The translations under genes and the position numbers were made by a program. Positions 1 through 7,798 of a stretch of DNA of 64,000 bases are shown here, piece after piece. Below the pieces are notes generated by a model. The model did not search any database, was not told where the DNA came from, and saw only the letters and a list, made by a program, of their open reading frames with translations. Source of the DNA: Allopontixanthobacter sediminis (GTDB lineage Bacteria > Pseudomonadota > Alphaproteobacteria > Sphingomonadales > Sphingomonadaceae); NCBI RefSeq assembly GCF_009828115.1, contig NZ_WTYL01000004.1, positions 94,079 through 158,078 on the forward strand. Reading direction: 5' to 3'. Within the stretch, counting starts at the first letter, position 1, and every line of letters begins with the position of its first letter.

Positions 1-1
1 C

Positions 2-730
2 GAACAGCGCCGGTCGATCGAGGTCAGCGCCAGCATTGCCCCCGGAACACCCCTTGCAGACGCGGTGACCGAGATCGAACGGCTGGCGGAAAGCGCCGTG
101 GCGGACGACATCGACATGCTGCTGCAGGGGCAGGCGCAATCGCTGGAGGAAACCTCCAACGACCTGCTGCTGACCTACGCCTTCGCCTTCGTGATCGTTT
201 TCCTGGTGCTGGTGGCGCAGTTCGAAAGCATGACGAGCGCCATGGTCGTGATCCTGACAGTGCCGTTCGCCTTGGCGGCGGCGGTATTCTCGCTTTATCT
301 GTCGGGCGTTTCGCTGAACATCTATTCGCAGATCGGGCTGGTCATGCTGATCGGGCTAATGGCCAAGAACGGGATCCTTATCGTGGAGTTTGCCGACCAG
401 TTGAGGGCTGGCGGGCGCGATGTGCGCGCGGCGATCGAGGAAGCCTCGATCATCCGCCTCCGGCCCATTGCGATGACGCTGATTTCGACCGTTGTCGGCG
501 CAGTCCCGCTGATCCTGGCGAGCGGCGCGGGTGCGGAGGCGCGGCAGTCGATTGGCTGGGTGATCTTCGGCGGGCTCGGCATCGCGGGCGTTTTCACCCT
601 GCTGCTGACGCCGGTAATCTATCTCGGTATCGCGCGGTTCGGGTCTGCGCGCAACGAAGACCTGACCCGCATCCACGAAGAAATTGACAAGGCGAGCGGA
701 CAGAACGCCTTGCTGGAAAGTGCGCGATGA
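2..730 (+). CDS. RND efflux transporter permease, C-terminal part (5' end outside window)
   Basis: The reading frame is open from the first bases, so this is the tail of a larger gene (family members are about 1,000-1,050 residues; about 242 are visible). After a short periplasmic stretch come five hydrophobic helices. The segment GLMAKNGILIVEFA is the conserved RND (AcrB/MexF) segment that follows the middle helices of the second repeat, and RLRPIAMTLISTVVGAVP is equally typical. This inner-membrane pump exchanges protons for drugs, solvents or metabolites with an adaptor and an outer-membrane channel. The stop overlaps the start of the outer-membrane lipoprotein gene (ATGA), so the two are co-translated. 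Family is certain; substrate cannot be told from this part. Confidence 0.95.
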   Translation, partial: EQRRSIEVSASIAPGTPLADAVTEIERLAESAVADDIDMLLQGQAQSLEETSNDLLLTYAFAFVIVFLVLVAQFESMTSAMVVILTVPFALAAAVFSLYLSGVSLNIYSQIGLVMLIGLMAKNGILIVEFADQLRAGGRDVRAAIEEASIIRLRPIAMTLISTVVGAVPLILASGAGAEARQSIGWVIFGGLGIAGVFTLLLTPVIYLGIARFGSARNEDLTRIHEEIDKASGQNALLESAR

Positions 731-2145
731 GGGGCGCTTCACGCCATCCGGCTCTCGCAGCCCTGGCCGCAGCTGGCTTGGCGATGTCCAGCTGCACCGC
801 CACCATCCCGCCGGCGCGCGGCCCGGCGGACCTTTCTCCGCCCGCCGAATATTACGCGGATTACCGGCCCGCTTCGGGGGATAGCGAATTGTGGTGGCAG
901 GGGTTCACCGACCCGGTGCTCGACCAGTTGGTGCAGGACGCGCTGGCGGATAATCTCGACGTCGCGGCGGCCAATTCGCGGCTGCGCGCGGCGAGGGCGC
1001 TGGTGGACGCGGAACAATCCGACCTGCTGCCGTCCGCCGGGGTGAGCGGCAGCGTGGGCGGCGAAGCCGGCACTGCGGGGGACAGCGGCCTGGTTGCCGG
1101 GGCCGGGCTTTCAGCGCAACTCGATCTCGACTTGTCGGGGCGGCTGTCGGCGGAAGTGCAGGCTGCCGCGGCCAACGCGGCGGCGGCGGAGTATTTCCTC
1201 GCGGACCAGCGGCGGCTGGTGGCGGCGGCGGTTGCGGGCCAGTATATCGAACTGCGGCGGACCGGCGCGCGGCTCGCGCTGCTGGAGGAATCGACCGACT
1301 TGCAGCAACAGACGCTGCGGATCGTGACGCTGCGGTTCGAAGCCGGGCTATCCGCCAATCTCGACGTACGCCGCGCGGCCGCGGATCTCGCGCAAACAAG
1401 GGCCCAGCTGGGCCTGCTGCGCCTGGCGCGCGCGCGCGCGGGCCACGCCTTGTCCGTGCTGACCGGCGACACACCGGGAGCGGTGGAGGAATTTGCCGGG
1501 CAGGACGCCGCGATCCCGGCCTATGCGGGCGGTCCGCCGACGGGGGCTCCGGCCGACCTGCTGCGGCGCCGGGCGGACATCCTGGTGGCGGAAGCCGGCC
1601 TGGTGGAGGCCGCGGCCCGTGTCGGGGTGGAGCGGTCCGACTTGCTGCCCAATCTCGTGCTGCCTGCCAATCTGGTGCTGGGTGACGGGTCACTGGGCGG
1701 GCTGGTGTCCGATTTCTTCGCCACAGTCGGCGCATCGCTCGATCTTCCGCTGTTCGACGGCGGGCGGCGGCGCGCTGAAATCGCGGCGGCGGAAGCGGAG
1801 GCCGACGCGCGGTTCTTCGAATACCGCCTGACCTTCCTCAACGCCTTGGCAGAAGTCGAGAATTCGCTGGTGGCGATCGACGCCTTCACCGATCGGAACA
1901 CCGAATTGCGGCAGGCGATCGAAGAAAGCGAGACCGCGTTCGAACAGTCACGGGCGCTGTACCGCGAAGGGCTCGCCAGCTTGTTCGACGTGCTGGATGC
2001 GCAGCGCCAGTTGATCGCCAGCCGCCAGTCACTCATCGATAGCGAGGCCGACCTGGCCGCGTCGATCATCGCGCTTTACGCGGCGACGGGGGCCGACCCG
2101 GGGTCGACACCGATCCGTGCCACGCTGCCGGTTACCGGCTCCTAA
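727..2145 (+). CDS. NodT/OprM-family efflux outer-membrane lipoprotein
   Basis: This 472-residue protein is the TolC-like outer-membrane channel for the RND pump just upstream. The N-terminus is a lipoprotein signal with the lipobox LAMSSC, so the mature protein starts at about Cys23. The body has the two repeated outer-membrane-efflux halves rich in Ala, Leu, Glu and Arg, with typical motifs: a WWQGFTDPVLDQLVQDAL start, a central PADLLRRRADILVAEA and a late YREGLASLFDVLDAQRQL. The gene overlaps the permease stop by four bases (ATGA). Its own stop overlaps the convergent TpsB-like gene by four bases, leaving no room for a terminator between them. Confidence 0.95.
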   Translation: MRGASRHPALAALAAAGLAMSSCTATIPPARGPADLSPPAEYYADYRPASGDSELWWQGFTDPVLDQLVQDALADNLDVAAANSRLRAARALVDAEQSDLLPSAGVSGSVGGEAGTAGDSGLVAGAGLSAQLDLDLSGRLSAEVQAAAANAAAAEYFLADQRRLVAAAVAGQYIELRRTGARLALLEESTDLQQQTLRIVTLRFEAGLSANLDVRRAAADLAQTRAQLGLLRLARARAGHALSVLTGDTPGAVEEFAGQDAAIPAYAGGPPTGAPADLLRRRADILVAEAGLVEAAARVGVERSDLLPNLVLPANLVLGDGSLGGLVSDFFATVGASLDLPLFDGGRRRAEIAAAEAEADARFFEYRLTFLNALAEVENSLVAIDAFTDRNTELRQAIEESETAFEQSRALYREGLASLFDVLDAQRQLIASRQSLIDSEADLAASIIALYAATGADPGSTPIRATLPVTGS

Positions 2146-3785
2146 AACCGCAAGCCGACCTGCACATTGATCTTGGGCGACTGGTCTCCGCTTTCGTATC
2201 GGTCACCGGTCAGGGGCGCGGCTACTTCCAGGCCCATGTCGAGCGGGCCCATCTGCGCGCGCATCCCGCCGCCCGCCGACGCCAGCGACCCGTCGCCTTC
2301 GCCGGTGCCGATATTGTCGACATAGCCCCCATCGACGAACCCGTAGAGCTGGAACCAGTCGAGCCACTGGTTCACGTCGCTGAATTCCTTGCGCAACTCG
2401 GTCAGGGCGAGGATCCCCTCGTCACCGAAGCGCTCGCTGAAATCGTATCCCTTGCCGAAATAGGGACCGCCGAGCGCAATCTCGTTCGGCGACAGCAGCG
2501 GACGCGAGGTGATCTGCCCGTTGGCCGCCAGGCGCATTCCGAAACCGCCGCCAGCGTTCAGGACGGTGTTGACCCAGGCGCTGACCTTGGTGAACTCCCC
2601 GCTGCCGTTTGAGCGCGAATTCAACGGGTCTCCGGTGCGGCTGGCATTAAGGACGCCGAGCCCTTGCGTCACTCCGATGCCCCCATAGACACGGCCTGCG
2701 CCAAGATCGTAATTTCCGCTGAAGCTGACCGTAGCGGTGACGATCCGGTCATCCTGGAACACGCCACTGTCGCCCGATTGTTCGTAAGCCAGATAGTCGA
2801 GTTCCGCATTCACCCACAGACTGCCGGCGCGGCTGCGTTTCAACGCATGTCCTGCAAACAGGGAAGCGTAGAGCGTCCGGCCACGGAAATCCCGAAGCCC
2901 GGAAAAATTATCCCAGCGGGTGCGCCCCGCCGCGCCCGATGCGCCGATGACGGTGCTGCCGTCCCCGAGCGTACGCGCATAGCGGGAGTTGAAATACACC
3001 AGTTCACTTGGTTGCAGCGCCGTGCTGATGAGCCGGGTGGTCAGCACATCGTCATCCGACAGCAAACCCGCGATGTCGTATTCAATCCTTGCGCGGATCG
3101 GACCGAAGCTCTCGGGGCCGTAATTATCTGCCGCGGCATACCCGCTGATCGTGTCTTCCGAAACGTTCACCACCAGTACGCCGCGCCCGCTTTCGCGTTC
3201 GTAATTCACCGACTTGACGGTGATCCCATGCAGGTCCCCCGCCAGTAGCAATTGCCGTTCGAGGATATCCGACTGCGCAGCATTGCAGCGCAATTTTTCA
3301 AGGATGGCGCGCAGGCGCTTGTTCTTCGAGCCGAGGACGCGGACTTCGTCGATCGGCCCCGGATCCAGCCGGACTGCGACCATGCCCATCCGGACCGATT
3401 GAGGGGGGATACTGGCGCTGGCAAACACGTAGCCCTGTTCGCGCGCGGCAGAGGACACCGCGGTCGCCAGCGCCTGCAGCGTTTCTTCGGTGGCCTCGCG
3501 CCCGATGAAATCCGCATAGCTGCCGGCAAGCGTCTCGGGGGCGATTTCCTGCGCGGTACCGACATGGACCGAACCGATGGTCACGGCGCTCAGAGCATCG
3601 GACGCACCGCTTGATGTTCCGGTCGCGGCTACCGGACCGGTGCCGACATCGACAGTCTGCTCAGGCGTGCGGCCGTCGCGGGGGCTCGCCACTGTTTCGA
3701 AGGGATTCGAAACCTGCTGCGCCGCTGCCGGTGACGCGAAATGACTGACGCCTAGGAAGACGGAAAAACAAGCAATGCGGCGCAA
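2142..3785 (-). CDS. ShlB/FhaC/HecB-type (TpsB) outer-membrane secretion protein
   Basis: The 547-residue protein has an N-terminal signal peptide ending near SPAAA. A POTRA-like region lies at about residues 85-200 (around IDEVRVLGSKNKRLRAIL), and the rest is a C-terminal 16-strand-type barrel that ends in Phe (VQVGLRF). This is the architecture of two-partner-secretion transporters, which move a TpsA exoprotein across the outer membrane. The loop-6 motif, usually VRGY/F in the Omp85 superfamily, reads GGPYFGKGYDF here, with Lys in place of the near-invariant Arg. No filamentous-haemagglutinin-like TpsA is present in the window; the divergent neighbour is a FecR-domain protein with a long Gly/Asn repeat tail. 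Family call is strong, cargo unknown. Confidence 0.85.
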   Translation of the reverse strand: MRRIACFSVFLGVSHFASPAAAQQVSNPFETVASPRDGRTPEQTVDVGTGPVAATGTSSGASDALSAVTIGSVHVGTAQEIAPETLAGSYADFIGREATEETLQALATAVSSAAREQGYVFASASIPPQSVRMGMVAVRLDPGPIDEVRVLGSKNKRLRAILEKLRCNAAQSDILERQLLLAGDLHGITVKSVNYERESGRGVLVVNVSEDTISGYAAADNYGPESFGPIRARIEYDIAGLLSDDDVLTTRLISTALQPSELVYFNSRYARTLGDGSTVIGASGAAGRTRWDNFSGLRDFRGRTLYASLFAGHALKRSRAGSLWVNAELDYLAYEQSGDSGVFQDDRIVTATVSFSGNYDLGAGRVYGGIGVTQGLGVLNASRTGDPLNSRSNGSGEFTKVSAWVNTVLNAGGGFGMRLAANGQITSRPLLSPNEIALGGPYFGKGYDFSERFGDEGILALTELRKEFSDVNQWLDWFQLYGFVDGGYVDNIGTGEGDGSLASAGGGMRAQMGPLDMGLEVAAPLTGDRYESGDQSPKINVQVGLRF

Positions 3786-3957
3786 TTCACAACTCCATCG
3801 AAGACTGCCGCGGGTTAAGCTTCATTCCTTATGATTTCCTTAGCTTAGGTTCCGTTTAACCGGATATTCAGCGTAAAATTGAACGAGATCGTGAGGAGGG
3901 GGAGCGTAGAGAAGGCCTTGAATTTGGATTAAAACGTGATTGCCGAAGGAATTGCCG

Positions 3958-5364
3958 ATGCGCAATTATGTCAAAGCTGTTGTTATTGCTGCATTTCTGT
4001 CTGCTGGTGCGGTCCACGCCGCTGCGCCCCAATGGACCCTGTCCGAAACGACCGGAAACGTTAATGTCTTGCGCGCAGGCGTTTCGAAAATCGCGGTCAC
4101 CGGCAGCATCCTGCAACCCGGCGACGTGGTCGCGGCCGGGGCGAAGAGCCGGGCAGTGCTGGTGCGCGGAGAGGAATATGTCGCTGTTTCGCCCAACAGC
4201 CGCGTCCGCATCAACCAGCCCAAGGCCGAGGGCGGTGTCGTGCAGTTCTTCCAGGAGATCGGCAACGCCATCTTCCGAATCGACAAGAAGGCCACGCCGC
4301 ATTTCGGGGTTGAGACGCCGTATCTCGCCGCCGTGGTCAAGGGCACGACATTCAGTGTGACCGTCACCGACGTTGGCGCGGCGGTTCAGGTTACCGAAGG
4401 CGCGGTGCAGGTCGCGACCCTGGATGGCGGCGCCACACAGCTATTGCAGCCAGGAATGATCGGCATCGTCGATCGCGCCAAGCAATTCCGGCTGACCATC
4501 TCCGGTGCCCGGCCGCAGGTTATCGATTCGCCCAACGCCCCGGCAGGAAGCAGCGAGACACCGCAGCCGATGGATGAGGCGACCCTTCTCGACATCGCAT
4601 CCAGCGGTTTCGAAGGCACTATCAGCGCCGCGATCGCCGAAACTCCCGTGCCGCTCGGCGTGATTACCAATGGGCTGGTGCACGGCGGCGCCGCCCCGGA
4701 CACGGCAGTGCGGATGGCGTTCAACGACAACGCAGGCAACGACAACGCTGTGATAAATGGTGTTGCCGGAAAAGCTCCAGCGGACGGAAGAAACGGTGTC
4801 TTCGGCAACAACTCTGCCGAAGCCCGCGGACCTTCGGATGACAGTAATGAACCGGGCAACGGCAATGGCGGCGGCGAAGCTAATGGCGGGGCAGGCGACG
4901 GCCAAGGTAACGGCCAAGGTAACGGCCAAGGTAACGGCAATGGCAACGGCAACGGCAACGGCAACGGCAATGGCAATGACGGCGGCGGTAATGAAGGCGG
5001 CCGTGATGGCGGGGACGGCGGTAACGGCAATGGGAATGCGGAAGGTGGCGGAAACGGTTCTGGTAACGACGGTGGCGGAAGCGGCGGAGACGGCAACGGT
5101 AACGGCGGGGGCAACGGCGGAGGCGGAGGCAACGGTGACGGCAACGGCGGCGCCAACGGCAACGGTAACGGTAACGGTAACGGTAACGGTAACGGTAACG
5201 GCGATGGCAACGGCACCGGCCATGGCGGCGGCAACAAAGGCAACGGTAAGGGCAACGGCGGCGGAAATGGTACGGGGAACGAGGGCGGTGGCAACGGAGG
5301 TGGCGGCAACGGAGGTGGCGGCAATGGGGGCGGCGGCGGTGATAAAGGCAAGCCGAGGCCTTAA
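3958..5364 (+). CDS. FecR-domain exported protein with long Gly/Asn-rich repeat tail
   Basis: I chose the ATG at 3958 because GAAGGA lies 7 bases upstream and the protein then begins with a clean signal peptide (MRNYVKAVVIAAFLSAGAVHA). The product is 468 residues. Residues about 25-190 form a FecR-type periplasmic domain (GVETPYLAAVVKGTTFSV then VTEGAVQV). A linker follows, and the last about 170 residues are almost wholly Gly, Asn, Asp and Glu in GNGNGN runs without Cys. It lacks the N-terminal cytoplasmic domain and transmembrane helix of FecR anti-sigma regulators and has no sigma-factor neighbour, so it is probably a structural or sensory envelope protein. It is divergent from the TpsB-like gene and sits 72 bp before the CHASE2-EAL gene. 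Function unknown. Confidence 0.85.
   Translation: MRNYVKAVVIAAFLSAGAVHAAAPQWTLSETTGNVNVLRAGVSKIAVTGSILQPGDVVAAGAKSRAVLVRGEEYVAVSPNSRVRINQPKAEGGVVQFFQEIGNAIFRIDKKATPHFGVETPYLAAVVKGTTFSVTVTDVGAAVQVTEGAVQVATLDGGATQLLQPGMIGIVDRAKQFRLTISGARPQVIDSPNAPAGSSETPQPMDEATLLDIASSGFEGTISAAIAETPVPLGVITNGLVHGGAAPDTAVRMAFNDNAGNDNAVINGVAGKAPADGRNGVFGNNSAEARGPSDDSNEPGNGNGGGEANGGAGDGQGNGQGNGQGNGNGNGNGNGNGNGNDGGGNEGGRDGGDGGNGNGNAEGGGNGSGNDGGGSGGDGNGNGGGNGGGGGNGDGNGGANGNGNGNGNGNGNGNGDGNGTGHGGGNKGNGKGNGGGNGTGNEGGGNGGGGNGGGGNGGGGGDKGKPRP
4900..5350 (+). repeat. Tandem coding repeats of the Gly/Asn tail
   Basis: Short in-frame direct repeats make up the 3' part of the FecR-domain gene. Three perfect copies of the 12-mer ggccaaggtaac fill 4900-4935. 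Six perfect copies of the hexamer aacggt lie at 5161-5196, flanked by aacggc variants at 5155 and 5197. Near-copies such as ggcaac and ggcggt fill the rest. All units are multiples of three, so slippage would change tail length without breaking the frame. Confidence 0.95.
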
Positions 5365-5436
5365 TTCGCAATCGGCTTTAGCTGCCGGTTAACCAAAAAT
5401 AGAGCGGGCCGGGCTAAGTAACGCGGCTAACCGAAT

Positions 5437-7782
5437 GTGGTGGTGCGCGCGTTGAAGATCTGGTTGCTTTCTTTCAAGCCATGGGAGGCCCGCCGCTCGG
5501 CCTTGGCCTGGGTGATCGCCCTGGTGTCCGCCGCGCTGATGGCGCTCACCGGCGTGGGCAACGAGTTGGAACAGCGGCTGCAGAATGTTCGTGCCGACCT
5601 TCTCGAACGTCCGGCTTCCGGCGAGATAGTCATCGTCGAAATCGACGGGAAATCGCTGCAGGCGCTGGACAGTTGGCCCTGGCCGCGCAGTTACTACGCC
5701 GATGCGGTAGACAAGCTGTCGGCAGCCGGAGCGGCCCAGATTGCTTTCGACGTCGACTTTTCCTCGGAATCGTCGCGCGAGCATGACGAGCGATTTGCAT
5801 CCGCAATTGCCAATTCTGCCGCCAATGTCATCCTGCCTACGTTCCGCCAGGTGCGTTCCCCGGTCCAGCGTGCCTATGTCGAAAACCGGCCGATCGAAAT
5901 GTTGCGGCAGCACGCTTTCATCGCCTCGGTCAATATCCACCCTGATGGCAACGGGCAGCTCAGCCGTTACAGTTTCGGCACCCGCACAGGAGGCATCGCG
6001 CGACCCTCCGTCGCTAGCATGCTGGCCGAGCGGTCCGGAACCATCGAACGGACCTTCGCGATTGACCAGTCGATCGACCCTGCATCGATCCCGCGGCTGA
6101 GTTTCTCTGACTTGCTGGCAGCGCGCTCGCCGCCGGCAGGGTTGACCGGGAAAAAGGTGCTGATCGGTGCTACTGCGATCGAGCTGGGCGACCGTTATTC
6201 TCTGCGGCGGTTCGGCGTTACCCCGGGCGTGGTGATCCAGGCGCTCGCGGCCGAGACGCTTATCCAGAACGCCGACATCCCGCACCTGGGCGGTTTCCTG
6301 CCGCTCGGCATCGCTTTCAGTTCGATGTGGCTGCTCGTGCAATTCGCCCATGTGTCGCGGCGCAAACGGGGGGTCGCCGTGGGGGCGGCGGGGACCGGGG
6401 TCGCGCTGTTCGGCTCGGTGCTGGTACTCGAATATTACCTCGTCGCTACCTTTGCCGGGGTCCCGGCCTTATTCTTCCTGCTGTCGTTCGCTGGCCTGCA
6501 CAAATTTTCGAGCACGATCGGGGAGCTTGAAACGAGCCAGATGTCGAACGAAGCCAGCGGCCTGCCGAATGAAGTTGCGTTGCAGGAGTTCATCGCCCGC
6601 CATGGTCCGGGTAACATCGTCGCGGCGCGCATGGCGGACTTCACCGACCTGTTGGTGCTGACCGACCGCGCCGCCCGCCGCGACCTGTTCGGCAATTTGA
6701 GCGCCCGGCTGGGTTTTCTTGCCGAAGACGAACAGATTTTCCATCTCGATGCGAACACCGTCGGATGGCTGGTGAAAAAGGATTACCAGGACGACATTCC
6801 CGGTCATTTCGAGACCGCTATGGCGTTGTTCCAGGCGCCGTTCATGGCGGGGACGCAAAGGGTCAAGATTGGCGCGACCTTCGGCATCAGCAACCGTTCG
6901 GTCGACCAGGCGAAAGTAGCGGCCCAGCAAGCCCGCGTACAGGACCGCAAATGGTGCTGGGATGATGCACAGGCGGCCAGCGCGATCGGCCTGAAGCAGA
7001 TCCTGCTGGTCGATCTGGAAGAGGCGATCCGCAACAACCAGCTGCACGTGGTGTATCAGCCGAAATGGAATCTCCACACCGACCGGCTGCAGGGGTTCGA
7101 GGCGCTGATCCGGTGGGAACATCCGGTCTATGGCGGGATCGGTCCGGACGTATTCATTCCGGTAATCGAGAAATCGGGCCGGATCGACAGCCTGACCCTG
7201 TTCGTCATCCGCCGCACGCTGTCCGACCTCGCGCAGTGGGACCGTCAGCGTCCCGGCCTGGGCTGCGCGGTTAATATTTCCGCGCGACTGCTGGGGGACA
7301 GTGCCTTCGTGCAGCAGGCCATCGCCTTGGTGGAGCAATCCGAAGTGGCCAACCAGCAGATCACTTTCGAGGTTACCGAAACCGCTGCGCTCGACGATCC
7401 CGAACTGTCTACCGTGGCCCTCGGCAAGATCCGTGATACCGGCATCAAGATCTCGATCGACGATTACGGCACCGGCCAGTCGACCATGAGCTATCTCCAG
7501 CGGCTGCCGGTCGACGAAATCAAGATCGACCAGAGCTTCGTCAAGACGGTAACAACCAACCGGGGAAACCGGGTGATGGTGGAATCGACCATCGAGATGG
7601 CCCATGCCCTCGGCCTCACGGTAGTCGCCGAAGGTATCGAGGATGCGGAGTGCATGCGTCTGCTACACACGCTGCGCTGCGACATCGCCCAGGGGTGGCA
7701 TATCTCCAAGCCGGTTTCCGCGGAAATTATCGCTTCCCGGTGGATCGCCGATGGTGACGAACAGGCGCGGCTGATGGCGTGA
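5437..7782 (+). CDS. CHASE2 - degenerate GGDEF - EAL c-di-GMP phosphodiesterase
   Basis: A 781-residue membrane protein with a GTG start (several GTG codons in a row make the exact start uncertain). One helix near residues 20-40 leads into a periplasmic CHASE2 sensor at about 45-275 (VIVEIDGKSLQALDSWPWPR, IAFDVDFSSES). Three helices at about 285-360 follow. Residues about 380-530 look like a GGDEF fold, but the GGDEF signature is gone (HLDANTVGWLV in the corresponding place). The C-terminal EAL domain looks catalytic: EALIRW near residue 555, then DDYGTGQS, EIKIDQSF and VVAEGIED. It should hydrolyse c-di-GMP in response to an envelope signal. It follows the FecR-domain gene in the same direction and may share its transcript. 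Confidence 0.93.
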   Translation: MVVRALKIWLLSFKPWEARRSALAWVIALVSAALMALTGVGNELEQRLQNVRADLLERPASGEIVIVEIDGKSLQALDSWPWPRSYYADAVDKLSAAGAAQIAFDVDFSSESSREHDERFASAIANSAANVILPTFRQVRSPVQRAYVENRPIEMLRQHAFIASVNIHPDGNGQLSRYSFGTRTGGIARPSVASMLAERSGTIERTFAIDQSIDPASIPRLSFSDLLAARSPPAGLTGKKVLIGATAIELGDRYSLRRFGVTPGVVIQALAAETLIQNADIPHLGGFLPLGIAFSSMWLLVQFAHVSRRKRGVAVGAAGTGVALFGSVLVLEYYLVATFAGVPALFFLLSFAGLHKFSSTIGELETSQMSNEASGLPNEVALQEFIARHGPGNIVAARMADFTDLLVLTDRAARRDLFGNLSARLGFLAEDEQIFHLDANTVGWLVKKDYQDDIPGHFETAMALFQAPFMAGTQRVKIGATFGISNRSVDQAKVAAQQARVQDRKWCWDDAQAASAIGLKQILLVDLEEAIRNNQLHVVYQPKWNLHTDRLQGFEALIRWEHPVYGGIGPDVFIPVIEKSGRIDSLTLFVIRRTLSDLAQWDRQRPGLGCAVNISARLLGDSAFVQQAIALVEQSEVANQQITFEVTETAALDDPELSTVALGKIRDTGIKISIDDYGTGQSTMSYLQRLPVDEIKIDQSFVKTVTTNRGNRVMVESTIEMAHALGLTVVAEGIEDAECMRLLHTLRCDIAQGWHISKPVSAEIIASRWIADGDEQARLMA

Positions 7783-7798
7783 AGCCCGCAAAATCCGA

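Noticed and set aside
3808..3862. GGTTAA/TTAACC arms in the TpsB-FecR intergenic region as an operator or CtrA site
   Set aside because: Arms are only 6 bp and far apart, and spacing does not match the TTAA-N7-TTAA CtrA consensus.
3958..4500. FecR protein as an anti-sigma regulator
   Set aside because: There is no N-terminal cytoplasmic domain, no transmembrane helix after it and no ECF sigma gene beside it; it is exported.
4900..5350. Possible CRISPR-like array
   Set aside because: Repeats are 6-12 bp, adjacent and in frame inside a coding region, with no spacers and no cas genes.
4386..5351. Long Pro/Leu-rich minus-strand frame opposite the Gly/Asn repeat tail
   Set aside because: It is the reverse reading of the GGC/AAC repeats. 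Such low-complexity frames arise automatically, and there is no ribosome-binding site.
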